Positions 44,901 to 55,219 are shown, numbered from the stretch's first letter. The stretch: 64,000 bases of DNA from Sacculina carcini (GCA_916048095.2 OU696585.1:1255371-1319370); one strand, 5' to 3'. Notes: a model not told the origin generated them from the sequence alone. Numbers and translations are program-made.

Positions 44901-47900
44901 GATCTAACTATGAATGAGGTTGTGGCTCTCCTGGATGACCTTGGTCTCGATATCGATTAGGCTGGGATTGACATTCTTCTAGGTTGAGGTTGACATTGAC
45001 GGGGTTTTCCAAGGCTCTTTCAATCGATGAGATGATCATCAAATATTACGACCATAACGACCTGCAGCAGTTTATTCGGGGTAAACTCATTCAATTCGAA
45101 AAAGTTCTGATCCTTGTGCGCTTCCGATGACTACATCTTTCTTCTTGTTGTATCAGAGCAAGAAGCAGGGTCGCTAAGCACGGACCCGATAGGTTCTCGA
45201 ATGGTCATCAACCCCGTCTTCCAGATCAACATCGTTAGCTGGGAGGAGCTCTCCTTCGACAAATTGTTCGCCCCTCCATCACTTCTCGTCTCGTTGACCG
45301 AAATGGAATTCAGTGCGTCGGAAAACATCCGTACCAATTGAACGCCGTTCAACAAAAGGCTCGTTCAAGTCGGACATGGAGATGAAGGCTTGGGACTATT
45401 TGGACCAGAAGTTCGACCATAAGAACCAGGTACTTTTTGTCAAGTGGAACGACAGCAGCTTCGTGGCGACGAACTACTCCAAGGTACGTACTACAGTGAA
45501 GGCGCTGTGGTACATCCGCGCCAATGTGAAGGTCGGCAGCTATGCTGTTATGTCCAAGGTACGTTTGGTCTAGCTTCAGTCCCGAGTCTCTCTATTTCTA
45601 TGTTAGGTTATGTAAGCTTAGTTTAGGCTAGGTTAGATAGTAAAGAGGAAGAGAGCCGGGACTGAAGCAGGACCAATATACCTGGGTCGCAGTTTCCTTA
45701 GCTCCGTGGAAGTCGACATCATCCACGTCTTCTCCAAGTACAACAGGAACATGTGGGCGCGAATCACCATTAATGGATGATAGCGCACTTTTGGATGATT
45801 GTGATTGGGATCGGAGAGAAAAATGATACTTCTATCTTCTGATGGGTGCAATCCATATGAGCCTGGTGAAGACTTGATTCCTCCACAAGAAGTTGGTGTA
45901 TAAGCCGGAACAGCTCTCACTCCTCCACTTCACGCGTGAGGTGGCGGTCTCATACATGAAGTTCACCCACGGCAAGGACTCAATCATCTCGCGAGCCCGT
46001 ATTGCTTCTCGCGTTGGACTGGCAGCGCAGCCTCCGCTGGACTCCCGCTTTGACGACGTCGTTCATATTCGCCTTGTAAGTGAACAGCAACGGCGCTGTC
46101 CTAATACGGAAAGTGTGCAAACACTACGCTGTGCAGGCAGTGCTTCAATCCCTGCCATACGACATAATCACCGACAGACAGCTCGAAAAATTCCATTTCG
46201 TGTTCCGATACGGACCATCTGAACTTGGACTAGAACTATCCTATATACTTGAAAGCAGTGACGGCGCCGGGATTTTCGCGGTAAGGGGCTGAGGGTGATT
46301 AAGGAAAAACATGCAGGGGTGTGGGGAAACATGAGAAACTACTCTCGAAACGTTCATGGTCGGAAATTACGGGGAACTTCAGCCCTCCAAGTCCCCTTGG
46401 CACCGCCAATCCTCGAAAGTCCTAAAACCGGCAGTGAAACCGGCATTCTCCGGCAGTGATCTATTTATAGATCAGTGAAGGTAAATCGCTCCTATATAGA
46501 ACTTATAATTATTAGAGCATTGAAATGTGTTATGAAGCAATACGAGGCAATTAGTAAACTATTGAAGCCAATTTATTCTCGACTCGAGTACGTGTGTTTA
46601 CACTGTGGGCCGACGAAGAGAACTGCCAAAAATTGATTGAAAAAATGGTATACTTCAGTATTCTATTAGGACGAGTTTTAATACTTAAAACAACACCGTA
46701 AGTATAAGATCGAAATATTATAACAAATGAAGTATATTCATTATCGCAACAAAAAAATTATTAGTGAAAATTCTTTTAACCCACGAACGCATGCAAGCAG
46801 AAATTATCATTGGAATTGTTTGAAATTTTTGGAACTTAACAGTTTGGACATAAAACCGAGTATTAATCATTTTTTTCACATTATTTTAAATCCAAAATAC
46901 ATAATTCAGCCCGCCCATTTAAATGGGCTCCATGGAGAGGTCACTTTGTCCTTCGGAAGCAACCTATATTTGTGATATATTTGTAGATCACTGCCAGCTA
47001 ATGGGTTAATCAGACCCGGTCCCTCGTGCCGGCTGCTTGTTCGTGACTGATCTTATGCGGCTGCAGAATATGCGTTCACTCACAACGAACAGAACAACGC
47101 CGGGTGCGCTAAACCGTACGGGCAATATTCTCATCAACATGACGAACGTTTAATGGATGATTAAAGTTTACTAACTGAGAACTATCTATAGGAAAATTAA
47201 TTATCGTATGTAGTTAAACATTGATATCAAGAATAAACCCAGGAATCATAATTGGGGAAAAGAACCGACAGGATCGAGAGGACAACGCCACTCAAATACA
47301 CTGCGTGTAGCCAGCAAGTGGCGGTAGATGTGCTTGTTGTTGCTGACATGACGTAACATCGGGGCGAAACTGCAACCGACTAATATAGCTCACTTCAGCA
47401 GTGACGCGTTGATCACGCTAACTACATATATCTCATCTGAAACACTCGGCTAAATGTTGAAATGCTGAAGGTCTCGTGTGAAGGTCTCAAGTGACAGCTG
47501 CTACACGGGAAGAAGTTGAAGCTTATGAACACACACAGGTGTGTCCCGTGCAGCTCGCTGCCACCACAGAACCGACCCTCTCCACGCTATGACACCACAA
47601 GGACGGAAGACGTATTAGATAGGGCCACCTCCCCAGAATGCATGACACAACACATGACTGATATCTGGTGCCATCATTTACTGCTGGGTGGACAGGGGCT
47701 GTTGAATTGTAGAATTCGATCAATGAAATTCTCCTCCGCCGGGTTTGGAACCGCAGACCTCCCGCTTGTGAGACGGGTGTGCTACCACTACACCACCGAG
47801 TCCAACAAGATTGCTGCATTCGGTGTTATCATACGACTATCGAATTGACACGAAGGCAGTGGGTAATAAACTGGACACGTGACGTTATTCACTTGCTCAT

Positions 47901-50900
47901 TCACAACAGACGAAACACTATCACTCGCAACACCGAGCTCACCGATGAAATTCCCGCTAGCTGAAGACCATCTTCCATGGATTGTAAGTGGAAAACGACA
48001 ACCCCAACAGACAAAACGATTTATCTCGTAAACCTGGACTTCACGGTGACAATAATTGGAGCCATGCAAGCCGAGGCAACACGACACTGAACAGATGACA
48101 GATAACAGCGGGTACACAAGCCATCGTGCTCCTAGTAAGCTAGTTGCATCCGGCCTTGAGGTGGTAATACGTGAATCATTGTGATGACTCGTTGCCGCAG
48201 CACACTGTTACACTACACTTTCCCTTCTTGATAGCTGGTGCAATGCCAATGCCAATAGAAATGCACAATATCATAGAAAACAGACTGCAACCCCCTCCCA
48301 ATGTTGTTAGACCGAAGATCATAGACGAACATGGTGACAGTGTGAACCCACAACAAACAGACAATGAATCGACTCAAGATGAAAGTTTCCTTGTTTGTCA
48401 GTTTCAGAATGACATCTTATCAGGGTGACAAATCCTCTCAGAAACAAGACACCACAAAACCTTCGAGTGAGTTAACAATAAAACATCATAGATTCACGAC
48501 AACACAATACTGAACAGGCCCCGCTATTAATTCGTCCAGCTAGACAAATATACACGTATTATAAAAATATACAATTTGAGGTTGGACAAGCAATGTAGCA
48601 AAGCTTTATTCACTGGCGGATCTAGAGCAGGGTTCGGGGGGCTGAAGTCCCATTCCGAAACTTGTCCATTAACTCTTCATAATCAACAAGTTCACTAAAA
48701 GACGTGAAGAAAACATGTTTGTAGAATTTGTTGGTCGTTAAGCATTATCGTAAAAAATATTCGCACATTATTATGTGTGTAAATGTGTGTACATCATTGA
48801 GAAAAGCTCCTAGTCATGAATTCACCCAATGAATTCAGTATATAATTCACCCAATGCAATTCTCCTACGCCGGGATTGGAGCCACAGACCTCCCGCTTGT
48901 GAGACGGGTGTGCTACCACTAGACCACCGAGTCCGACTTCGGCGAGAAGAGATACAAGACCAAAAGGTGAACGTTAGCAGGTGATCAAACGTCCACGACA
49001 CACACACACACACACACATGAGATGTGAGGAGAACCGACCTGCGGACGTTGTTGAAGCCTTGCCGGCAGTCACGGCCGCACTGACACCGTCGCCGCACGA
49101 TGACTGCCCACACAAAAACAACGTCCAACACGTGACAAATATGCAACAACACTCCCTCGGCAACAGCAAAATAACAACGTGAACGCACACAAACGCACAA
49201 AAGAAAGGCAATTGTTTCAATCAGAACTCAGTTCTCGTACCCCCTGAATTCTTGATGGATACAGGAAAATATAAAAATACAAACGACGTGATAACAACAC
49301 TTTACTTCATTCATACAACTTCTTCAAGAGGATTAAGCAAAACTAGGGTTTTTCAGGAAAGATGTAATGCATAGGTTGAAAATATTTATTTGTAAAACAT
49401 TACAGGAATCCTCACAGCCCCTGTGCTAAGGCAAGTGACAACCTCACATGACCTTAACAGACTGAGAAACCCGATACTGCAGCCACAGAAGCACACAAGA
49501 AACAGTCAATTGACACAGCTGACTGGGTGTTGAACATACCCGCAGGACAGTACTCACCACACCGTCATTGAACGACGCGTCTGTCCTGGGAAACTCGGCC
49601 ATCTCGGCGTCCGACAACTGTACGTCCAACACCTCTCTATCATACAATAACAATAGCCACACACACACACATTTACATTAACACATTTATATCGCACTTT
49701 TCACCAGAGGGTCTCAAAAGCACTCACACACACACTCAAGCACAAGAGTCAAACACACACACACTCAAACATTACATTATATTAAGACATTTATATCGCG
49801 CTTTTCACACGAGGGTCTCAAAAGCACTAACACACACATGCACACACTCAAGCACAAGAGTCATATATACATATACACGCACACATACACATGCATATAC
49901 ATTCACAAACACTTGGCACTGCCACAGTGCATAACACACACACGCACAAACACACACGCACAAACATGCACGCACAAACACACACGCACAAACACACACG
50001 CACAAACACACACACACGCACAAACATGCACATGTACAGTAATTTGCCCCAACAATGAACCTGCCTGATGCAATAGGACCAATACATGCATGTGATAAAC
50101 AACGGAGCCGAATGGAAACTGGAAACGAACGGAAACTGGAAACGAATACGCGGAATTTACAGCGAGTTTTTTGCACCCAACTTTGTTAACACAATCGAGA
50201 TTGATTCAACAATCATAAAACAGTCATAATAACGTTGGAAATAGTTTTATAATAATGGAGTAAAACTAGAGAAAACATAGAAACAGTTGACCAGTACAGG
50301 TGAACGCTTCCTGTTGAAGCACTGCGGAAGTGATAACATGAAACCTGTCTTGAGTGTTGAGTATTAGTATAAACATGTTGAGTATTATGTTGAGTATTAG
50401 TATAAAGAAGGAAAAAGAGCAGTTACTCGGTGAGTGACGGCTCGGTCTTGATATGCACCACTCCTGTATCCACCTATGACAAACACACAGACAGCCTCTT
50501 TGAGTCTGTTGATTTCTCTGTGCATTCGAACGTAACAAAAGATAGTGCAACAGGCGATAAAACAGCGGTGAAATTTCAGTGGGCACGAGCGATCATACAG
50601 AACGTGTCATTACCTCATCTCCAAGCAGCTTATCCTCCTCGGCCGCACTGATCGCTACCTCAGACTCCTCCGCTTCCTCATAGTCCAGCACGGAATCGTC
50701 CAGAACACTGTAACGCAGAAATACAACATAATACAACTGAACACACAATAAAACAACTCAACACACAATAATACAACTCAACACACAATAATACAACTGA
50801 ACACACAATAATAGCTTGTCAATAAATGGCAATAATGACATAAGGACTTGTATCGATATGACATAATGAGAAAATGAACGACACAAAGGCTCAATGTACT

Positions 50901-51031
50901 GGACGGGTACAAAAATGATCATAGCCAGGACAGACAGAAACATCCAGGTACTATTCCTCGTATCTACAAAAAAACAATGAAAAATTAAGCATGTTAAACA
51001 CATTAATTGCACACAAAACTACCTACCTCAT
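36223..51031 (-). CDS. unassigned 729-aa nuclear-type protein, Arg/Ser- and Gln/Pro-rich, with a coiled coil
   Basis: Eleven phase-consistent coding exons in transcription order: 51031-51027, 50707-50614, 50473-50427, 49636-49558, 49103-49040, 41130-40324, 39981-39449, 38873-38690, 37980-37715, 37077-37000, 36255-36223. The first holds only ATGAG. The N-terminus (about 1-75) is acidic (VLDDSVLDYEEAEESEVAIS, then TEEVLDVQLSDAEMAEF). The centre is basic and Gly/Arg/Gln/Pro-rich, with PPPHQQQ and PPPKPQPQPQPP. An SR-like block (RARPRSRSVSP) follows, then a charged helix (YRQEYERARHEQLRKREA, about 545-590), a conserved-looking KAPRRKCLYRIRKDAKGQPI and a short end GLKRRVVLPS. I do not recognise the family; the acidic start and EVLD motif recall RBM33 but I see no RRM. 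An RNA-related nuclear role is inferred from composition only. Confidence 0.65.
36404..36644. mobile_element. hAT-type MITE, first of an adjacent pair
   Basis: The ends are CACTGGTTCTTAACC (left) and GTTTGAGAACCACTG (right), imperfect terminal inverted repeats of the CAGTGGTTCTCAAC type found in hAT elements. Flanking 8-mers are CACTGGAA and CACTAGAC, six of eight identical, compatible with a worn 8-bp target duplication. There is no coding capacity. It lies in the last intron of the minus-strand gene. Confidence 0.65.
36653..36907. mobile_element. hAT-type MITE, second of the pair
   Basis: The ends CAGTGGTTCTCAACC and GGTTGAGAACCACTG are good inverted repeats. It starts exactly 8 bp (CACTAGAC) after the preceding element. 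The body, including GGAATGGAAGAGTTGTCAAG and ATGACATTTACTT, is shared with 54873-55133. No ORF. Confidence 0.75.
37081..37714. repeat. GT-rich minisatellite and microsatellite block (intron of the minus-strand gene)
   Basis: About 37160-37590 is built of units such as GTGTGAGTGTAACAGTGTAT and ATGTGTGTGAGTGTATCAG in many variants, followed by a (GT)n run at about 37595-37674. On the sense strand of the gene this reads as CA-rich; the separate short (CA)n at 37080-37096 (+) reads as (TG)n next to the 37077 acceptor. The long frames through it are repeat artefacts. Confidence 0.85.
38325..38645 (-). mobile_element. SINE A copy (intron between exons at 38873 and 37980)
   Basis: Full-length inverse-oriented copy, hence in the sense direction of its host gene. 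tRNA-side sequence GCTTGTGAGGCGGGTGTGCT and tail-side GTGACAGCTGCTACACGG are both present. Confidence 0.85.
38874..39448. other. intron with GT-rich low-complexity DNA
   Basis: Contains (CA)n at 38917-38943 and a long GTAT/TGTG-rich stretch (about 38960-39250). No other feature seen. Confidence 0.5.
41131..41609. other. right end of the 8-kb intron
   Basis: Starts just upstream (in gene sense) of the acceptor at 41131 and holds (CA)n at 41169-41190 and 41331-41346, and short TATATGATA repeats near 41505-41545. An open frame that extends the 41130 exon to 41269 runs through the microsatellite and is judged intronic. Confidence 0.45.
41610..41903 (-). mobile_element. SINE B copy 2
   Basis: Inverse-oriented tRNA-derived element with intact A box and B box (GGTTCGATTCC on the minus strand) and a short (CA)n at about 41699-41718. 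In the sense direction of the surrounding gene. Confidence 0.85.
42010..42335 (-). mobile_element. SINE A copy
   Basis: Complete copy starting after a TTAAAGGCCTAAGTGACAGC tail and ending at the tRNA-like head (GCTACCACTACACCACGG on the plus strand). Sense direction of the surrounding gene. Confidence 0.85.
42715..42915 (+). repeat. AAT-tailed repeat D copy
   Basis: Contains ACGGGGCCACCGCAGGGTGG, TGGATTTGCCTGTAATTAAT and an A/T-rich tail, matching the copy at 11040. Confidence 0.65.
42921..43769 (+). pseudogene. decayed coding relic of unknown origin
   Basis: 42945-43178 is open on the plus strand (reads IHQAQYHDEYVTEPILAEYD and IIDVFIRNIMCVRRNLATF). About 43595-43740 is open apart from two in-frame TGA codons and reads YIHLWFSEEYVP before the first stop and RSRLYRGNLPEETFLLA after the second. 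The amino-acid composition looks protein-like, but I cannot name the source; a fossil virus or transposon gene is possible. No splice pattern links it to the host gene. Confidence 0.35.
43770..43885 (+). repeat. AAT-tailed repeat D, short copy
   Basis: Holds CCGGTACATGGGGTCATCAC, GCATGCCACTGGATTTGC and TTGTAATTAAAAATAATAAA, matching the 3' part of the other copies. A small AAGTAC hexamer array follows at about 44018-44052. Confidence 0.6.
44170..44480 (-). mobile_element. SINE A copy with internal deletion
   Basis: Same family as the others; the body lacks part of the TACTGCTGGGTGGACAGGGG block found elsewhere. The head reads CTTTTGAGACGGGTGTGCTA on the plus strand. Sense direction of the surrounding gene. 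Confidence 0.8.
44679..47005 (+). mobile_element. decayed piggyBac element flanked by TTAA
   Basis: TTAA lies on both sides (44675-44678 and 47006-47009). The left end reads CCCATTCACTGGGGATC and the right end, inverted, CCCATTAGCTGGCAGTGATC, an imperfect terminal inverted repeat of the kind typical for piggyBac. A subterminal GGCAGTGATC recurs near 46453, beside AGATCAGTGA at 46471. The 2.3-kb length suits a single transposase gene. It sits in the 8-kb intron of the minus-strand gene, in antisense. Confidence 0.82.
44885..46240 (+). pseudogene. piggyBac transposase pseudogene
   Basis: Pieces of the transposase appear in order, in changing frames with stops between them: MNEVVALLDDLGLDID near 44910, FVKWNDSSFVATNYSKV near 45438-45490 (the block with the third catalytic Asp), SKYNRNMWARI near 45735, LLHFTREVAVSYMKF near 45918, and SRFDDVVHIRLVSEQQRRC near 46045-46100, which matches the start of the C-terminal Cys-rich finger. 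At least two in-frame stops and several frameshifts make it inactive. A further open piece up to 46290 is not explained by the family. Confidence 0.75.
47006..47481. other. intron DNA between the piggyBac element and a SINE A
   Basis: Apart from the right TTAA (47006-47009) I see nothing recognisable. Confidence 0.4.
47482..47806 (-). mobile_element. SINE A copy
   Basis: Near-complete copy with tail GTGACAGCTGCTACACGGGA and tRNA-like head. Sense direction of the surrounding gene. Confidence 0.85.
47807..48821. other. intron DNA, no feature recognised
   Basis: AT-rich sequence without long open frames of recognisable content. A short open frame at 48171-48428 (+) has no known domain and is not supported. 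Confidence 0.4.
48822..48938 (-). mobile_element. SINE A, head-only fragment
   Basis: Only the tRNA-like end remains (CCTCCCGCTTGTGAGACGGG and CACTAGACCACCGAGTCC on the plus strand), with a short piece of body repeated at its left edge. Confidence 0.7.
49675..50040. repeat. tandem pair of a SINE-like tail, then CA-rich minisatellite
   Basis: Two ~115-bp copies share ACATTTATATCGC, CTTTTCAC, GAGGGTCTCAAAAGCACT and ACTCAAGCACAAGAGTCA (from about 49676 and 49788). Read in inverse, GCGCGATATAAATG is a common 3' end of invertebrate SINEs. 49930-50025 is an array of ACACACGCACAA units. It lies in an intron of the minus-strand gene. Confidence 0.65.
50725..50815. repeat. short tandem repeat, about 20-22 bp unit
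   Basis: Four copies of ACAACTGAACACACAATAAT or close variants in a row, just upstream (in gene sense) of the second coding exon of the minus-strand gene. Confidence 0.75.
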
Positions 51032-51415
51032 ATTGCACGCCTCCAGCAACAAAAGAGGGGCAACCCAACATTAATACGCACGAGCAGCATGAATTCAATC
51101 CTGCTCGGGGAAGCATATATTTGACACCACTAAAATTTTAAAATATATTTTTTCTTAACTAGCAAAGCTTCTGGTATAATATTTCAATATAAAAATTGCT
51201 GGGTGAGTATCGGATTTAATTTCAATTAATTATCTTATTGAATATACAAGATGATGTATGTAAACATCCGGTATGTCACGTTTTTAGGAATGTTTGATAG
51301 GATATATTGATCACCCGATCTCTTCCGTATTTATGCGGAATTATATCTGCTTATCTCGTTTAATTTAGCTGTGGCGTCTTTAGCTCTAGATACGTGTGAT
51401 TCATTGACTTCAGTC
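51032..51415. promoter_or_regulatory. divergent promoter region between the minus-strand gene and PRPP synthetase
   Basis: The two ATGs point away from each other and are only 384 bp apart, so the promoters must lie here unless either gene has distant 5' exons. The sequence is AT-rich in the middle, with no TATA box that I would trust. A shared bidirectional promoter is inferred from position only. Confidence 0.5.
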
Positions 51416-53804
51416 ATGCCTAACATTAAGGTTTTTTCGGGGAGTTCTCACGTGGAATTTGCCTCGAAGGTAGTCGACCGATTGGGCATCGATCTCGGTA
51501 AAGTCATATTGAAGAAGTTCAGTAATTTAGAGACGTGTGTTGAGATTGGCGAGTCTGTTCGTGGTGAGGATGTTTACATCGTACAGAGCGGTTGTGGTGA
51601 GGTGAACGATAACTTGATGGAGCTTCTCATCATGATCAACGCATGCAAGATCGCCTCGGCCGCCCGGGTCACCGCTGTTGTGCCGTGCTTTCCGTACGCG
51701 CGCCAGGACAAGAAGGACAAGTCACGCGCGCCTGTTTCAGCCAAGCTGGTAGCTAATATGTTGTCGGTGGCGGGAATGGACCACATAATCACGATGGATT
51801 TGCACGCATCGCAGATCCAGGGCTTCTTCGACCTGCCCGTCGACAACTTGTACGCCGAGCCGGCCGTGCTGCGCTGGATCAAGGAGAACATTCCCGACTG
51901 GAAGACCAGCATCATTGTGTCGCCAGATGCCGGCGGCGCCAAGCGTGTGACCTCCATTGCCGACAGTCTCAAGGTCGGGTCATCGTGACGTCAGCAGTGA
52001 TAACCTCCGTCTGTGACCATTGCGTGTTTTCAGACTTTCCTGTCTCTATTATTACGACATTAGTGGGCTGTTCACTGTGTTTTTCATAAGCTAAATTATA
52101 TTTACAAGTATCGAGTTGTATATAAGTATATTTTTCTATCAGTGAATGGCAGACGTATTGTCACGTATAGAACATTTATGCATAGAAAATATCCAGTCCG
52201 GGTGTGTAGAGTTATGCTTTCAGGCGATTCTTTATGCAAGTCTTTTATGTTATCGCATGGATTGTTTATTGCTATCTATTTATTGTTTTGTTATCGAACT
52301 ATCTTTCCCTCTGTTATTCTTTACTTTTCGAACTCTATTTCTCTCTCTACGTCTTATGAGCGCTTCCAATACTTGTGGTGTAATAGTGCCTGCATTCTTC
52401 CAATGCTAACTATGGATTTGCCTGTAATTAATAATGAAATAATAATGATGGAGCTAAATGACACCAACGATGGCCGTGTGTTTGTGTGTGTGTCTGTGTG
52501 CAGGTGGATTTTGCGCTGATACACAAGGAGCGACGCAAGGCCAACGAGGTTTCTGACATGGTGCTCGTGGGCAACGTGACCGACCGCGTGGCCATTCTTG
52601 TCGACGACATGGCTGGTGAGAACAGGGGAATCAGCCCTCGAGTAGCTCTGGTGTAGACGCTTAACTCTCGTGTGTCAGAGGTTCGCGGTTCGAATCCTTG
52701 TCCGGGTTTGTTTATCACAACACCTCCGCTTGAGTCTACCGGGATGGGCACCCAGCTGTAGATGGGCACACAGTGGGGTTGCGTCATATAGTCTAGACTG
52801 GCTGGTGCGCGCTTTAAACGCCAATAATAATAACAACAGGGAAATGAGGGCCGATCAGAACCGTTGCAAGGTCTTATACCTCCCTCGAAGGCAATAATAG
52901 GGCCTTCGTTATAAATACAGCACCATTATAATAGAGGTGCGACTCTGGGAAAATGCAGTTACGAGCAGCCCCTCGGTCTCCTGGGGACTTACGCTACTTG
53001 TATGCGCTACTTTATGATACGTTTCAACATCATACGTGAGGCAACGAGGCCCCTCGGACCCCTCCCCGTTCGGGGAGTGGTTGCTACGGCTCTGGATACC
53101 ATCGCTACCATGTCACGCGCGCGCGTGTGTTTGTCTGTACCAGAAATAAGTGCAGCCACGTGTGCTAATTGAATTATCAACTGTTGTAGCTTATTTTTGT
53201 AATTATCATTGAAATGTAGCGTTTGTTTAGAAAATATGCACGTGTAGAATTGTAGTATAGAATTGTCAAGTATATTGGTTGTACTGCAATGTTAATGTAC
53301 TGTAATACAATGCTAACAATATAATATAATGTTAATGTATTGTAATACAATGTTAGTGCAATTTTAATGTATTGTGATGTAATGTGAATGTGTTGTAATA
53401 CAATGTTAATGTATTGTAGCATAATTATAATGTAATGTTAGTGCAATGTTAATGTATTGTGATGTAAAGTTAGTGCAATTGTTGTTGTGTGGCGGCGGCG
53501 GTGTTACTGGTTGTCAGACACGTGTGGCACTGTGGTAAAGGCTGCCGACAAGTTGAAGCAGGCGGGAGCCACTAAGGTCTACGCCATTGTCACTCACGGC
53601 ATCTTCTCGGGCCCGGCCATCGAGCGTATCAATGGCGCGTGCTTTGAGGCCGTCGTGGCGACCAACACAATACCGCAGGACCAACATATGTTACAGTGCA
53701 GTAAGATTCAGTGCATCGATGTGGCCAATATTTTCGCCGAGTCTGTGCGACGCACTCACAATGGAGAGTCGGTTTCCTATCTGTTCTCCAATGTGCCCTA
53801 CTGA
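51416..53804 (+). CDS. PRPS: ribose-phosphate pyrophosphokinase (PRPP synthetase)
   Basis: Three exons, 51416-51973, 52504-52615 and 53518-53804, give exactly 318 aa, the length of animal PRPS1/2. The enzyme transfers pyrophosphate from ATP to ribose 5-phosphate, making PRPP for purine, pyrimidine and NAD synthesis in the cytosol. The start [12 protein letters not shown] is the family N-terminus. The catalytic loop [18 protein letters not shown] is at about 93-112, the metal-binding block [20 protein letters not shown] follows, the PRPP-binding loop [14 protein letters not shown] spans the second junction, and [10 protein letters not shown] and [15 protein letters not shown] close the protein. 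Every conserved residue that I can recall is kept. The open frame extends 15 codons upstream of 51416, but with no ATG. Confidence 0.97.
51974..52503. repeat. intron 1 of PRPS, with an AAT-tailed repeat D copy
   Basis: About 52310-52445 matches repeat D (TGTGGTGTAATAGTGCCTGC, GGATTTGCCTGTAATTAATA). A (TG)n tract follows at about 52477-52500 and abuts the exon 2 acceptor at 52503. Confidence 0.65.
52633..52845 (+). mobile_element. SINE C, tRNA-derived (intron 2 of PRPS)
   Basis: The head reads GAGTAGCTCTGGTGTAGACG with a perfect B box GGTTCGAATCC, followed by a ~130-bp body and a tail CCAATAATAATAACAAC. It differs from SINE A and SINE B in both head and body. It is the only copy in the window. 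Confidence 0.7.
52880..53105 (+). repeat. unclassified repeat E, copy 1 (intron 2 of PRPS)
   Basis: Shares AAATACAGCACCATTATAAT, GGAAAATGCAGTTACGAGCA and a late GGGGAGTGGTTGCTACGGC with the segment at 54565-54765 (with base changes). Class unknown. Confidence 0.55.
53170..53480. repeat. degenerate TGTAATG-rich low-complexity stretch (intron 2 of PRPS)
   Basis: Irregular repeats of TGTTAATGTATTGTAATACA and shorter variants, about ten copies. Confidence 0.65.
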
Positions 53805-53990
53805 CACACGTGAGCGCATGCGTGCTAGCTGGAGGCGGGCTGTTTCAGTGCGCGTGCACAATTGTTATTTGAGACATCGCCGCTTATAAGGCTCTCACTG
53901 CAACATTGGCATTTTTGTTATTTTGTTAATAATTTTATACGGGTTTTTGTTTGGATGCAATATTATAGCTGACACAAAAGCACACACACT

Positions 53991-54035
<45 letters not shown>

Positions 54036-54564
54036 TGCGGTCTGTTTTCAGACTCGCCATATGTATATATATATAATTATATGCACGCATTATCACTTGC
54101 TTTATGAAGATGGCATGCCTCCGCACACTCATATCTGTCAATATATGCGTGATTCACAGAACACTAAGCGTGTGATATATCAACCAACTGATGTGTCGTG
54201 CTCATGTTAAAGTACAGTCGATGTTATCTCATTTATTACGAGCGAGCGAAGCGAGCAAGTTCATACTTGGTGTTACTATAAACATGAGTATGAGCGGCCG
54301 GCCGTGGTCACGCTTTTCAGAGTCTTATATCTCTGGAACCATAAGTCCGATTAACATGTTTTTTTTTTGTTGGGTAGCCTCATCTTTCCTGCCGCGGATG
54401 AGACCAAGCCGAATCATGTTACGACAAAGTTTGATTACATATGATAGCTTCGCGCTCGCTCGTTCATCGCCGAACACGGCGCCTTACTGGTTGTTAGAAT
54501 TGAATAAACTGGACCGTGGGGATTTCCAGGTGTGATAGCGGCGATGGACAAGACACATTGCATG
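53805..54564. other. 3' flank of PRPS
   Basis: Holds (CA)n at 53993-54029 and otherwise unassigned sequence. A GAGCGAGCGAAGCGAGCAAG motif at 54240 begins a ~300-bp block that looks repeat-like, but there is no second copy in the window. Confidence 0.4.
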
Positions 54565-54765
54565 GGCCTATGGGCCCCTCGAAGACGAAAATTGGGGCCG
54601 ATTACAAATAAAGCACCGTTATAATACAGGGAAGGTTTTTGGAAAATGCAGTAACGAGCAGCTCCTGGGGAATTTTGTGCGGGCCCATCAACGATTAGGT
54701 CCTTCCTCCGACGGGGTGGTTATTACGGCACTGGTTGTGCACCGGAAACAGTTGCGCTCGCTAAT
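54565..54765 (+). repeat. unclassified repeat E, copy 2
   Basis: Matches 52880-53105 (ACAAATAAAGCACCGTTATA, GGAAAATGCAGTAACGAGCA, CGGGGTGGTTATTACGGC). Confidence 0.55.
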
Positions 54766-54872
54766 TCTGCTCAGACTTACTGCTTTCAAATTGTGAATGA
54801 GACAAAACTGGAGCGAAACATTCGAGCACTGCCGTTCAGTTTCGCTCCACCCAGCGATGAATCGCACGAGAT

Positions 54873-55133
54873 CAGTGGTTCTCAACCTGTGTGGGGAATT
54901 CCTCACTGGTGGGGAATGGAAGAGTTGTCAAGTGGGAAGCTAAAGGTCGGACAGAACAGGACAACTATGTGTGTGTTTTTATCAATTCAAATTCGTGTAT
55001 TTTTATTTCTAATTACCTCTAATGACATTTACTTGGATGTAACAACTGAATTTATTGAATTTATCAGCGCTGTTGTGTGGAAAATGAAGGCGAGATGACT
55101 CATTAAGAAGTGGGGAATCAGTGAGAAAAAGTT
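54873..55133. mobile_element. hAT-type MITE with a worn right end
   Basis: Left terminus CAGTGGTTCTCAACCTGTG is intact; the body matches 36653-36907 closely. The right end fades after GTGAGAAAAAGTTTG, so the right terminal repeat is lost or mutated. The left part has a small internal duplication of GTGGGGAAT. It lies just beyond the stop codon of RPL27. Confidence 0.7.
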
Positions 55134-55219
55134 TGCCACCGCACCGCACGATACTATCTCAGTGTGAGAAGCTAGTTGAAACACCAATTGAAATACACAT
55201 ATATTACACCGAAGCACAG

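Noticed and set aside
48171-48428. Possible 85-aa gene in the 8-kb intron
   Set aside because: No domain, no splice context and no second support.
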